A stretch of 64,000 nt of DNA. It comes from Aegilops tauschii subsp. strangulata (Eukaryota; Streptophyta; Magnoliopsida; Poales; Poaceae). How positions within the stretch are numbered: the stretch's first letter is position 1; every line of letters begins with the position of its first letter. Below are positions 11,516-23,244 of the stretch, one piece after another. The notes under the pieces were generated by a model. It did no database searches. It was not told the origin of the DNA and saw only the letters and a program-made list of their open reading frames with translations. Where the stretch lies: NCBI RefSeq assembly GCF_002575655.3, contig NC_053040.3:465854780-465918779 (forward strand), read 5' to 3'. A program made the position numbers and the translations under genes.

Positions 11516-11983
11516 GGTCGCCTGCGGGGTAGAGCAAAACGATATTTTAGAACCAAGAAAAAATTTGGCATGACTTTCCCTAAAAATAGGACCAAAAAGA
11601 ATGCATAGTGCCAAAATTCTCGCCGAAACGGAAATGAATCAACATTCTGGCAAAATATTGGCAACTATCGCATTTCAAATACCGGTACCTGCAAACACAA
11701 ACATATATGCAACACCACAAACATATGCAACACCACAAACATACATAGATCTAGCTAGGACATAAAAAGTGCATGTGCACGTTGTTGGAGGGAGAACAAC
11801 ATAAAGATAGCTTCGCCCTTACTTACCTATCAAAAAAAGGGGCTTTAACCACGTGATTTGGATGAATTTATGGTGCAAATGAGGTGAGGAGGAGGAGGCA
11901 GCCGAGACAAGCTTGGAGGAGGGAGGAGAGAATGAAGTGGGGAAAGTGAGTGGGTAGGTGTGGCTGTCCAGCTCGTCCCAGGT

Positions 11984-12351
11984 TACTAATGGCGCACCAC
12001 CACATAATGCGCCATTAGTAACCACCTGCTGGTGGTGCGCCATTAGTAGTTTTGCAAAAAAACACTAATGGCGCACGAGGGAGCAGTGCACCATTACTAG
12101 CTTAAACTAGTAATGGCGCACTGCCCCAGGTGCGCCATTAGTAGTTTTGCAAAAAAGTAAGCCATTAGTATGTCTGGCAAAATAAATAAAAATTGTTACT
12201 AATGGCGCACCGTGTGTCTAGTGCGCCATTAGTGTATTTCACACTAATGGCGCACCAGCACATGGTGCGCCACTGCTACATAGCAATGGCACACCACATG
12301 TCTGGTGCGCCATTAGTGGCCATTCCATCTATAGCCCTTTTCCTAGTAGTG
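11984..12351. repeat. Subterminal repeats of CACTA-B, right end
   Basis: The same ACTAATGGCGCAC / GTGCGCCATTAGT motif pairs as at the left end, in the last 370 bp before the terminal inverted repeat. The match between the two ends supports one element rather than two fragments. Confidence 0.9.
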
Positions 12352-13902
12352 GACCGATCAAGTACCGAACGTACGGCACCTCCGAGTTCAGCACACGTTC
12401 AGCTCGATGACGTCCCTCGAACTCCGATCCAGCCGAGTGTTGAGGGAGAGTTTCGTCAGCACGACGGCGTGGTGACGATGATGATGTTCCACCGACGCAG
12501 GGCTTCGCCTAAGCTCCGCAACGGTATTATCGAGGTGTAATATGGTGGAGGGGGCACCGCACACGGCTAAAATATCGTATATCAACTTGTGTGTTCATGG
12601 GGCGCCCCCTGCCCCCGTATATAAAGGAGCAAGGGGAAGAGGGCCGGCCAAGGGGAGGTGGCGCGCCCAAGGGGGGAGTCCTACTCCCACCGGGAGTAGG
12701 ACTCCTCCTTTCCTTGTGGGAGTAGGAGAAGGGAAGGGGGAAGGAGAAAGAAGGAAGGGGGCGCCCCCCTCCCTAGTCCAATTCGGACTAGCCCATGGGG
12801 AGGGGTGCGGCCACCCTTTGGGGCCTTTCTCTCCTTTCCCGTATGGCCCATTAAGGCCCAATACGAATTCCCGTAACTCTCCGGTACTCCGAAAAATACC
12901 CGAATCACTCGGAACCTTTCCGAAGTCCGAATATAGTCGTCCAATATATCGATCTTTACGTCTCGGCCATTTCGAGACTCCTCGTCATGTCCCAGATCTC
13001 ATCCGGGACTCCGAACTCCTTCGGTACATCAACATACATAAACTCATAATAAAACTGTCATCGTAACGTTAAGCGTGCGGACCCTACCGGTTCGAGAACT
13101 ATGTAGACATGACCGAGACACCTCTCCGGTCAATAACCAATAGCGGAACCAGGATGCTCATATTGGTTCCCACATATTTACGAAGATCTTTATCGGTCAG
13201 ACCGCATAACAACATACGTTGTTCCCTTTGTCATCGGTATGTTACTTGCCCGAGATTCGATCGTCGGTATCTCGATACCTAGTTCAATATCGTTACCAGC
13301 AAGTCTCTTTACTCGTTCCGTAATACATCATCCCGCAACTAACTCATTAGTCACAATGCTTGCAAGGCTTATAGTGATGTGCATTATCGAGTGGGCCTAG
13401 AGATACCTCTCCGACAATCGGAGTGACAAATCCTAATCTCGAAATACGCCAACCCAACAAGTAACTTTGGAGACACCTGTAGAGCACCTTTATAATCACC
13501 CATTTACGTTGTGACGTTTGGTAGCACACAAAGTGTTCCTCCGGTAAACGTTGCATAATCTCATAGTCATAGGTACATGTATAAGTCATGAGGAAAGCAA
13601 TAGCAACATACTAAACGATCGGGTGCTAAGCTAACGGAATGGGTCAAGTCAATCACGTCATTCTCCCAATGAGGTGATCCCGTTAATCAAATGACAACTG
13701 ATGTCTATGGCTAGGAAACATAACCATCTTTGATTAACGAGCTAGTCAAGTAGAGGCATACTAGTGACACTCTGTTTGTCTATGTATTCACACATGTATT
13801 ATGTTTCCGGTTAATACAATTCTAGCATGAATAATAAACATTTATCATGATATAAGGAAATATATAATACTTTATTATTGCCTCTAGGGCATATTTCCTT
13901 CA

Positions 13903-13957
13903 GATAATATAATAACATGAATACTTCATAAATTATAGATACGTTGGAGACGTATCA
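13903..13957 (-). mobile_element. Athila-type gypsy LTR, terminal 55 bp
   Basis: This is the terminal piece of the LTR at 1-1018, cut off by the copia insertion. It includes the second TSD copy GATAA (13903-13907). Read on the minus strand it begins TGATACGTCTCCAACGTATC. The plus-strand sequence right after 13957 runs directly into CACTA transposase coding sequence, so this LTR was inserted into the CACTA-A element. Its own TSD on this side would be CGCTC; the partner copy lies outside the window. Confidence 0.7.
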
Positions 13958-15033
13958 CGCTCTTACCAAAGAAGAGAAGGAAATCTTTTTTGAATGTCTG
14001 CTCAGTATGAAGGTCCCGTGTGGCTTCTCGTCGAATATAAAGGGAATAATAAATATGCCAGAGAAAAAGTTCCAGAACCTAAAGTCTCATGACTGCCACC
14101 TGATCATGACGCAACTGCTTCCGGTTGCATTGATGGGGCTTCTACCGGAAAACGTCCGATTAGCCATTGTGAAGCTATGTGCATTCCTCAATGCAATCTC
14201 TCAGAAGGTGATCGATCCAGAAATCATACCAAGGCTAAGGAGTGATGTGGCACAATGTCTTGTCAGTTTCGAGCTGGTGTTCCCGCGATCCTTCTTCAAT
14301 ATCATGACACACGTCCTAGTTCATCTAGTCGACGAGATTGTCATTCTGGGCCCCGTATTTCTACACAATATGTTCCCCTTTGAGAGGTTCATGGGAGTCC
14401 TAAAGAAATATGTCTGTAACCGCGCTAGGCCAGAAGGAAGCATCTCCATGGGCCATGAAACAGAGGTTGTCATTGGATTTTGTGTTGACTTCATTCCTGG
14501 CCTTAATAAGATTGGTCTCCCTAAATCGCGGTATGAGGGGAGACTGACTGGAAAAGGCACGCTTGGAGGGCACTCAGTAATATGCAGGGACGGGCATTCT
14601 TGGTCTCAAGCACAGTACACAGTTCTACAGAACTGTACCTTGGTGACCCCGTATGTCGATGAACACAAGAACAGTCTGCGCTCCAAACACCCGGAGCAGT
14701 GTGACGACTGGATTACATGTGAACACATCAGGACTTTCGTCAGTTGGTTGGAAACACGTCTCAGAGGTGAGAACACTGTTTGTGATGAGCTGTACTCGTT
14801 GTCCAGGGGACCATCTTCGACTGTGTTGACTTACAAAGGATACGAGATAAATGGGAATACATTTTACACGATCGCCCAAGATCAAAAGAGCAGCAACCAA
14901 AACAGCGGTGTCCGCTTTGATGCAGTAACCAAGAGGGGAAAGGACACATATTATGCTTACATAGTGGACATATGGGAACTTGACTACGAACATGATTTTA
15001 AGGTCCCTTTGTTTAAGTGCAAATGGGTCAATC
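13958..15033 (+). pseudogene. CACTA-A transposase, C-terminal half, piece 1 (DUF4218 and DUF4216 start)
   Basis: The open frame begins right at the LTR junction (HALTKEEKEIFFECLLS); the ATG a few codons earlier lies in LTR sequence and is accidental. The piece contains the DUF4218 signature of plant CACTA transposases (LKSHDCHLIMTQLLPVAL, MFPFERFMG, RARPEGSISMG) and then the start of DUF4216 (DIWELDY, FKCKWVN). The frame stays open for about 360 codons. The TNP2 catalytic half is missing on the left. The frame is cut after codon WVN by the hAT element and resumes at 16209. The ORF appears to run on to 15074, but residues after 15033 are hAT sequence. Confidence 0.9.
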
Positions 15034-16200
15034 CAAGGGCGGGGCCAGGAATTTTCGCCATTTTGTTCACTTAATGGCTAATTATAAAGATTTTTTTTGC
15101 AGGGGTATACAGATTTTATATGAATCAATGAAATGTGAAGTCTAATTTTACATCATCTTGCAAAAAATGTATAATACTAAATAACAACATGACGAATATA
15201 AGGACAGCGTTTTCGAACTTGAGTTTATCTACACCAACTATGAACAGTAAATTTATAAAGAATCCTATTTTTTAAATACTGATTTTTTCGTGAAAGATGT
15301 TCGAGTAATCTAAGTGCCCAAAAAACTTGATCCGGGATAACATTTGAGAGTGCTAGACAAAATAAACAAAATCAAACCTCTCAAAAATCTTCAAAAATAG
15401 AAATTTGGAGCACTGATTTGGTTTTTTGTGCAGAGGGCACCACGGAAGTCACTTTGGAAGGAAACTTTCCATGCATCTAGAATACTTACCATCTTTGATG
15501 TCTAGAAATTTCAGATTTTTTAATCCTGTTTGCTATGTTTTTTTAGAATTTAGTGTTCTAGGAGTAGATAAGCTCGGGCTGAAATAGCAATTTTGATATT
15601 ATTTCAATTATCCGGTATTCTGCTACAATAAAATTTGAAGGGTGCACGACATATAAATGCGCTTTTCCTGCGTCTAATTGGTGGCCATGGTGTGTCTGCA
15701 TTATTATCTGAATCTGGTGATCGTTTTGTCTTTAAGATATAATGATCCATAACCTAGATCAAATCAAAGTACATGGAATAAGTAATTATAAGACGATTTG
15801 AACATAGATGATATGTGATGATTTGACTCATTACCTCGAATTTGGTCTACAATAACCGGCAGGCTCAGCGCTGGCAATGTAGGCGAGCATGAAAGAATAG
15901 ATCGCAAGAGTCAACGAACCAAAAGAAAAGACGAAAGGTCCGGGACGGTTGGTGGCTGCCCCTGTACACGCACACGAGAATAGGAAATAGGGGCGGGAGG
16001 ACACGAGCAGGCCTAGCAGGCTGGCACAGAAGGGCCCACCTTTGTGTGTTTTTGGGCTTAAGCTTTGCATCCTAAGTTAATGGGTTCAATCCTTATTTTT
16101 GATTGGGTTCAAGCACGTACGTATGTATACATATACCCGGCCAGGGAAAATATCGTTGGGTTCAGCTGAACCCAACACTCGTGTGTTGGCTCCGCCCCTG
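15034..16200. mobile_element. hAT-type non-autonomous transposon, 1167 bp
   Basis: The ends are CAAGGGCGGGGCCA on the left and, read inwards from the right, CAGGGGCGGAGCCA: 12 of 14 bases agree. The 8-bp TSD GGTCAATC lies at 15026-15033 and 16201-16208. An 8-bp TSD with CAGGG-type ends fits the hAT superfamily. Removing the element and one TSD restores the transposase frame exactly. There is no transposase ORF; the AT-rich interior (15060-15830) shows nothing recognisable. A perfect 22-bp palindrome (core TTCAGCTGAA, 16155-16176) lies near the right end. Confidence 0.9.
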
Positions 16201-16208
16201 GGTCAATC

Positions 16209-16323
16209 TGTCAGGAGGCGGGGTACAGGTAGACCTACAGTATGGAATGACAACGGTGGATCTGAACAATCTTGGGTACACAGACGAACCGTTCGTCCTA
16301 GCCAATGATGTGGCACAGGTTTT
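16209..16323 (+). pseudogene. CACTA-A transposase, piece 2 (DUF4216)
   Basis: This continues DUF4216 in the frame left at 15033: GGGVQVDLQYGMT, LNNLGYTDEPFVLAND, VAQVF. It follows the right copy of the hAT TSD and ends at the GTTTT TSD (16319-16323) of the long solo LTR. The piece is open throughout, so this part of the gene was intact when the insertions occurred or has changed little since. Confidence 0.9.
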
Positions 16324-18128
16324 TGTAACAGCCCCAAAATTGGGTTGACAATTTTTGTGCTGTTATTCCTTCCTGGCACTCATTTTCAAAATCCTTCTCC
16401 TGAGTTTGTTGGATGACTCTGAGAATTCTTGTCATTTCCAACCTTTCAAAACCTTGCTCATTTCTTTTTTAGTGGGCAAGACCTCATTTGCCTCAGCTCA
16501 AACCCTCTCAAACCATAATTCCAAATTTTTGGAATTTGAAGGTGACCTTTGTGATTACAAAGGAGCTATCATTCTCCTTGAGCTATTGATCCTCCCATCT
16601 GTTCCCAGAGACCCTCCTATCCTCCTAATCCTTGGATATGCAAAAATATTGCCAAGTCCCATGCAATATTTTTGAATTATGATTTATTCCTTTTCTTGCC
16701 TTTCTGAGGAATAAAATCCAAAGGCATAGCCAGCCATCTCCTAAATTCATGAGAATTGGTGGAGATGATATTTATGCCTAATCCAAGCTCTGGCAAAGAT
16801 ATTGGCCATAATCAAATAAGGAAATTTGCCTTTTCCTAGTATAAGCCAATATTGTATTTCTGCCATTTTCCAAAGGAACTACTATTTTTATAGCAGAGAC
16901 AATTCCCACATAAATTGTGGAGGTTGTCCTTGCTATATAATCCCTAGTTCCATTCTTATATCATGCTCCTCAGTTCAAAAATTTGGCACATGATCCAATG
17001 CAAGTTTCTGCCTTCTCTGAAATTTTGCAAAGGAAGTGCCTTATTCCTAATTCCTATTGAGCTGAAATTTGGTAGGGTGATTAACCTTGATAAATCAACC
17101 ATGAATAGCAAAGATGAGCTCAATCCATTCATCCTAGCTCCCTATGCAATTTTTCAAAGTTTCTGACCAGAATGCTACTTTGTGAAGGAAGTACCTTCAT
17201 AGAGTTTCCAAATGATATGAAACTTTGCCATCCTCTCAAGTATTCCAAATCATTAGCCTCCACCCAAATTCAGTTCATTTCATTGAACTATGTGAGCACA
17301 TGAGCAATTCTTGGTTTTTGTCCAAATTTTCAGTTTGTGAAGCAAGTCTATTTTATCTTGCTCCATTATGGCTGAAAATATTCCTAAGCCTTCTCCTATC
17401 CATATAACCTATCTCCAACAAATTTTGGCTCATTTCATGTAGCCCATATTTTCCTGGATTTTTCCAAAGTTTCTGGTCAGATGTGATGCTTATGAAACAA
17501 GTACCAATTTGGCAAGTCCATTTGGTATGATCTTTTGTAGCATCTAAATATGACCAAACCATGGAGATTTGCCAAGTTTTAGCCCAATCCAACACTCCTA
17601 GTGAGTGCTTCTTCATCATTTGCTTTCTGGGTCAGATTTGGCATTTGAACTGCAGCTATGCTAAATCCTTGCCCAAATCCCCTCCAACTTCCCAGGACCG
17701 TAGTCCTTGCTAGCCTAAACCTCTAGGACATCAAGTTTAGCCCTTAACCTCTCTGGTTTGATCACCAAGATGTGGCCAAGTTCGCAACAGCAAACTTGTC
17801 GAGCTTGGTTCCCTCTGCTCTCTACACCTATGCCCGTTCCATCACCTCCGCTTTATTGAGCCTTGGAAGGACTACGCTGTAGACATCATTTGGCACCAAG
17901 TAGGCGACCCGAGCGTGCGTTGTCGGTGGTGACCACGGGGCTATGCAGGCCAAATCGGTGGTCTAGCCACTTTTCTCGTCGGCACCCTTGCTCCGGCCGG
18001 TTCTGGCTCGTCCCAGCTTGTCAACCAGCTCAGCTTCCTCGTCGTCGTGCGCTTGGACCCGTTTCCCCCTTCGTTTGCTTCCTCGTTGAGCCGTCGCTGT
18101 CGTCGAACACAGTGAGCTCCCATGTGCG

Positions 18129-19637
18129 TGATACGTCCATTTTGCATCATGCTTTTATATCGATATTTATTGCATTATGGGCTGTTATTACACATTATGT
18201 CACAATACTTATGCCTATTCTCTCTTATTTTACAAGGTTTACATAAGGAGGGAGAATGCCGGCAGCTGGAATTCTGGGCTGGAAAAGGAGCAAATACTAG
18301 AGACCTATTCTGCACAACTCCAAAAGTCCTGAAACTCCACGAAAGTTATTTTTGGAAATAATAAAAAATATTGAGCGGAAGAAATACGTCAGGGGGGCCT
18401 CCACCTGGCCACGAGGGTGGGGGCGCGCCCTACCCCCTGGGCGTGCCCCCTGCCTCGTGGGCCCCCTGTTGGCCCTCCGGTGCCCATCTTCTGCTATATG
18501 AAGTCTTTCGTCCGAAGAAAAATCAGAAGCAAGCTTTCGGGACGAGACTCCGCCGCCACGAGGCGGAACCAATCTAGGGCTCCGGCAGAGCTATTCTGCC
18601 GGGGACACTTCCCTCCGGGAGGGGGAAATCATCGCCATAGTCATCACCAACGCTCCTCTCATCGGCAGAGGGCAATCTCCATCAACATCTTCACCAGCAC
18701 CATCTCCTCTCAAACCCTAGTTCATCTCTTGTATCCAATTCCTGTCTCTAAGTCCGGGATTGGTACCTGTAGGTTGCTAGTAGTGTTGATTACTCCTTGT
18801 AGTTGATGCTAGTTGGTTTATTTGGTGGAAGATCATATGTTCAGATCCTATATGCATATTAATGCTCCTCTGATTATGAACATGAATATGCTTTGTGAGT
18901 AGTTACATTTGTTCCTGAGGACATGGGAGAAGTCTTGCTATTAGTAGTCATGTGAATTTGGTATTCGTTCAATATTTTGATGAGATGTATGTTGTCTATC
19001 CTCTAGTGGTGTTATGTGAACGTCGACTACATGACACTTCACCATTATTTGGGCCTAGAGGAAGGCATTGGGAAGTAATAAGTAGATGATGGGTTGCTAG
19101 AGTGACAGAAGCTTAAACCCTAGTTTATGCATTGCTTCGTAAGGGGCTGATTTGGATCCACTTGTTTCATGCTATGGTTAGGTTTACCTTAATACTTTTG
19201 TTGTAGTTGCGGATGCTTGCAATAGAGGTTAATCATAAGTGGGATGCTTGTTCAAGTAAGGACAGCACCCAAGCACCGGTCCACACACATATCAAATTAT
19301 CAAAGTACCGAACGCGAATCATATGAACGTGATGAAAACTAGCTTGACGATAATTCCCATGTGTCCTCGGGAGCGCTTTTCTCTATATAAGAGTTTGTCC
19401 AGGCTTGTCCTTTGCTACAAAAAGGATTGGGCCACCTTTCTGCACTTTATTTGCTTTTGTTACTTGTTGCTCGTTACAAATTATCTTGTCACAAAACTAT
19501 CTGTTACCTATAATTTTAGTGCTTGCAGAGAATACCTTGCTGAAAACCGCTTATCATTTCCTTCTGCTCCTCGTTGGGTTCGACACTCTTACTTATTGAA
19601 AGGACAACGATAGATCCCCTATACTTGTGGGTCATCA
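18129..19637 (+). repeat. 5' LTR of the Athila-type gypsy
   Basis: 1509 bp, matching 43861-45350 over its whole length with scattered differences and short indels, for example in the GC-rich cassette near 18395-18465. That cassette contains CCACGAGGGTGG and its near complement GCCTCGTGGG. A 96-codon ORF at 19323-19613 recurs in the other LTR and is not a gene. Confidence 0.92.
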
Positions 19638-19648
19638 AGACTCTTTTC

Positions 19649-19666
19649 TGGCGCCGTTGCCGGGGA
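19649..19666 (+). other. Primer-binding site, tRNA-Asp type
   Basis: TGGCGCCGTTGCCGGGGA lies 11 bases after the LTR end. It is complementary to the 3' end of plant tRNA-Asp (..CCCCGGCAACGGCGCCA). All 18 bases match the form I remember. tRNA-Asp priming is usual for Athila-type elements. Confidence 0.85.
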
Positions 19667-19743
19667 GTGAAGCGCCTTTGGTAGGTGGAATTTGGTAAGG
19701 AAAAATTTATATAGTGTGCTGAAATTTATTGTCACTTGTTACT

Positions 19744-22700
19744 ATGGAAAGTAATCCTCTGAGGGGCTTGTTCGGGGTATCTTCAGTCCGACCAGTAGAG
19801 CAAAGATTTGCTCCTCAACCTATTGAACCTACTGAACCTACTGAAAATGAAAATGTCTACTTTGAAATTCCTTCGGGTATGATAGAAAAACTGCTAGCTA
19901 ATCCTTTTGCAGGAGACGGAACAATGCATCCTGATGAGCACCTAATGTATGTGGATGAAGTTTGTGGATTATTTATGCTTGCAGGTGTGCCCGATGATGT
20001 TATTAAGAAGAAGGTCTTCCCTTTATCTTTGAAGGGAGATGCATTGACATGGTATAGGCTATGTGATGATATGGGATCATGGAACTACAAACGATTGAAA
20101 TTGGAATTTCATCAGAAGTTTTATCCTATGCATCTTGTTCATCGTGATCGCAATTATATATATAATTTCTGGCCTCGCGAAGGAGAAAGCATCGCTCAAG
20201 CTTGGGGGAGGCTTAAATCAATGTTATATTCATGCCCCAATCATAAGCTCTCAAGAGAAATGATTATTCAAAAATTTTATCCTCGGCTTTCTGATAACAA
20301 TCGAACCATGCTCGATACTTCTTGTGTTGGCTCTTTTATGATGAAGACTATTGATTTCAAATGGGATTTATTGGAAAGAATTAAACGCAACTCTGAAGAT
20401 TGGGATCTCGACGAAGGTAAGGAGTCAGGTATGACACCTAAGTTTGATTGTGTTAAATCTTTTATGGATACCGATGTTTTCCGTAAATTTAGCACGAAAT
20501 ATGGACTTGACTCTGAGATAGTAGCTTCTTTCTCTGAATCTTTTGCTGCTCATATTGATCTCCCTAAGGAGAAGTGGTTTAAATATCATCCTCCCATAGA
20601 AGTAAAAGTAGCTGCACCTATTAAAGTTGAAGAAAAGACTATCACTTATAATGATCATATTGTTCCTACTTCTTATGTTGAGAAACCACCTTTCCCTGTT
20701 AGAATAAAGGATCATGCTAAAGCTTCAACAGTGGTTCGTAAAAGCAATATTAGAACTTATACACCTCCTGAGCAAATTAAAGTTGAACCTAATATTGCTA
20801 TTGTTAAAGATCTCTTGGCTGATAATATTGGTGGGCATGTTATTTATTTCTGTGATGAAACTGCTAGAATTGCCAAACCTTGTGCTAAAGATAAACATAG
20901 ACCTGTGGTAGGCATGCCTGTTATTTCTGTTAAAATAGGAGATCATTGTTATCATGGCTTATGTGATATGGGTGCTAGTGCTAGTGCAATACCTTTTGAC
21001 TTATACAAAGAAATTATGCATGATATTGCACCAGCTGAGATAGAAGATATTGATGTCACAATTAAACTTGCCAATAGAGATACTATTTCACCAATGGGAA
21101 TTGTTAGAGATGTTGAAGTCTTGTGTGGGAAAACTAAATATCCTGCTAATTTTCTTGTTCTTGGTTCCCCACAAGATAGCTTTTGTCCCATTATATTTGG
21201 TAGACCCTTCTTGAACACTGTTAATGCTAAGATAGACTGCAAAAAGGATGTCGTTACTATTGGCTTGGGTGATATGTCTCATGAGTTTAATTTCTCTAAA
21301 TTTAGTAGACAACACCGTGAAGAGGAATTGCCTAGTAAGGATGAAATTATTGGTCTTGCTTCTATTCCCGTACCTCCTAGTGATCCTTTAGAACAATATT
21401 TGCTAGACTATGAAAATGATATGTTTATGAATGAAAGAAGGGAAATAGATGAAGTATTCTTTAAACAGGAACCTATCCTGAAACACAATTTGCCTGTTGA
21501 AATCCTAGGGGATCCTCCTCCACCCAAGGGTGATCCCGTGTTCGAGCTTAAACCGTTGCCTGATACTCTTAAATATGCTTATCTTGATGAGAAAAAGATA
21601 TATCCTGTTATTATTAGTGCTAACCTTTCAGAGCATGAAGAAGAGAGATTATTGAAAACTCTGAAGAAGCACCGTGCTGCTATTGGATATACTCTTGATG
21701 ATCTTAAGGGCATTAGTCCCACTCTATGTCAACATAAAATAAATTTGGAGAAAGATGCCAAACCAGTTCGTGATCATCAACGACGGCTGAATCCTAAGAT
21801 GAAAGAAGTGGTAAGAAAGGAAATACTAAAGCTCCTTGAGGCAGGTATAATTTATCCCGTTGCTGATAGTCAGTGGGTAAGTCTTGTCCATTGTGTCCCT
21901 AAGAAGGGAGGTATTACTGTCGTTCCTAATGATAAAGATGAACTGATCCCGCAAAGAATTATTACAGGTTATAGGATGGTAATTGATTTCCACAAATTAA
22001 ATAAAGCTACTAAAAAGGATCATTACCCCTTACCTTTTATCGATCAAATGCTAGAAAGATTATCCAAACATACACATTTTTGCTTTCTAGATGGTTATTC
22101 TGGTTTCTCTCAAATACCTGTGTCAGCCGATGATCAATCAAAGACCACTTTTACTTGCCCTTTCGGTTCTTTTGCTTATAGACGTATGCCTTTTGGTTTA
22201 TGTAATGCACCTGCTACCTTTCAAAGATGCATGATGGCTATATTCTCTGACTTTTGTGAAAAGATTTGTGAGGCTTTCATGGACGATTTCTCTGTTTATG
22301 GATCCTCTTTTGATGATTGCTTGAGCAACCTTGATCGAGTTTTGCAGAGATGGGAAGAAACTAATCTTGTCTTGAATTGGGAAAAGTGCCACGTTATGGT
22401 TAATGAAGGTATTGTCTTGGGGCATAAAGCTTTTGAAAGAGGTATTGAGGTTGATAAAGCCAAGGTTGATGCCATTGAAAAGATGCCATGTCCCAAGGAC
22501 ATCAAAGGTATAAGAAGTTTCCTTGGTCACGCTGGTTTTTATAGGAGGTTCATTAAGGACTTCTCAAAAATTTCTCGGCCTCTGACTAATTTATTACAAA
22601 AAGATATACCATTTGTCTTTGATGATGATTGTGTAGAAGCATTTGAAATACTTAAGAAAGCATTGATCTCTGCACCTATTGTTCAGCCACCTGATTGGAA

Positions 22701-23244
22701 TTTACCCTTTGAAATTATGTGTGATGCTAGTGATTATGCTGTAGGTGCTGTTCTAGGGCAAAGAGTTGATAAGAAATTAAATGTTATCCAATATGCTAGC
22801 AAAACTCTAGACAATTCTCAAAGAAATTATGCTACTACTGAAAAAGAATTCTTAGCAGTTGTATTTGCTTGTGATAAGTTCAGACCTTATATTGTTGATT
22901 CTAAAGTAACTATTCACACCGATCATGCTGCTATTAAATATCTTATGGAAAAGAAAGATGCTAAACCTAGACTTATTAGATGGGTTCTCTTGCTACAAGA
23001 ATTTGATTTGCATATTATTGATAGAAAGGGAGCTGAGAACCCCGTTGCAGACAACTTGTCTAGGTTAGAAAATGTTCTTGATGACCCACTACCTATTGAT
23101 GATAGCTTTCCTGATGAGAAATTAAATGTTATAAATACTTCTCGTACTGCTCCATGGTATGCTGATTATGCTAATTATATCGTTGCTAAATTCATACCAC
23201 CTAGTTTCACAAACCAGCAAAAGAAAAAAAATTCTATGATTTGA
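19744..23244 (+). pseudogene. Athila-type gag-protease-RT-RNase H polyprotein
   Basis: I take the start at [11 protein letters not shown] (19744) rather than the upstream in-frame ATG at 19729. The open frame holds a gag domain (residues about 30-200: [25 protein letters not shown]), a retropepsin near residue 406 with CDMGASAS (the usual D-x-G-A form), then FGRPFLNT, an RT domain ([33 protein letters not shown] near 845) and RNase H ([12 protein letters not shown] near 992, TDHAAIKYL). The frame ends early at TGA 23242-23244, caused by a length change in a run of A around 23222-23229; the expected downstream sequence continues in the next frame. About 1166 codons are otherwise open. The enzymes would act in the cytoplasm in virus-like particles. 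The shift separates integrase, so this copy is probably not autonomous. Confidence 0.9.

Larger units (their letters stand above)
7992..12351 (-). mobile_element. CACTA-B transposon (CACTACTAGAAAAAGG ends)
   Basis: Terminal inverted repeats are CACTACTAGAAAAAGG at 7992 and CCTTTTCCTAGTAGTG ending at 12351. The 3-bp TSD GAC lies at 7989-7991 and 12352-12354. Both ends carry dense subterminal repeats. Coding is on the minus strand: a damaged TNP2-type transposase (9147-11515) and an 84-codon ORF (8647-8901). The stretches 8410-8646, 8905-9146 and 11620-11984 are noncoding by my reading; a plausible splice acceptor (CTACCCCGCAG) sits just before the transposase start near 11520-11530, suggesting an upstream exon. 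At 4.4 kb it is shorter than typical autonomous CACTAs of these genomes (often about 10 kb or more), so it is an internally deleted copy. The group resembles Caspar/Jorge, not confirmed. Confidence 0.95.
1019..13902 (-). mobile_element. Copia retrotransposon, BARE1/WIS/Angela group, decayed, with nested CACTA
   Basis: A complete element by structure. Two LTRs both start TGTTGGGGAACG and end CATATTTCCTTCA on the plus strand (1019-2737 and 7829-13902). They are flanked by the 5-bp TSD GATAA at 1014-1018 and 13903-13907. The internal region (2738-7828) codes on the minus strand, so the 5' LTR is the right-hand copy. That copy carries the 4360-bp CACTA-B insertion; without it the element is about 8.5 kb, normal for this group. 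The gag-pol region is broken by many stops and shifts, so the copy is not autonomous. Confidence 0.93.
7829..13902 (-). repeat. 5' LTR of the Angela-like copia, interrupted by CACTA-B
   Basis: LTR sequence occupies 7829-7991 and 12352-13902, together about 1.71 kb. The 4360-bp CACTA-B element and one 3-bp duplicated target (GAC) lie between. Removing them restores continuity with the matching site in the other LTR (around 1180-1186), which proves the insertion came after the copia had integrated. Confidence 0.93.

Noticed and set aside
11071..11608. Plus-strand ORFs (up to 244 codons) opposite the CACTA-B transposase
   Set aside because: They mirror the transposase on the other strand, are low-complexity (His/Met/Leu runs) and show no domain.
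13944..13957. ATG used as start of the CACTA-A transposase ORF
   Set aside because: The ATG lies inside the Athila LTR end; the real gene continues from sequence left of the insertion.
15034..15074. C-terminal residues of the first transposase ORF after 15033
   Set aside because: They are read from hAT sequence; the true frame resumes at 16209.
15831..16070. 79-codon minus-strand ORF inside the hAT element
   Set aside because: No hAT transposase motif and no known domain; likely chance.
19323..19613. 96-codon ORF, also at 45036-45326
   Set aside because: It occurs in both LTR copies because LTRs are duplicates; no domain and no start context support a gene.
19649..19666. Possible tRNA gene end (tRNA-Asp 3' sequence)
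   Set aside because: Only the complement of the last 18 bases is present, placed after an LTR: a primer-binding site, not a tRNA gene.
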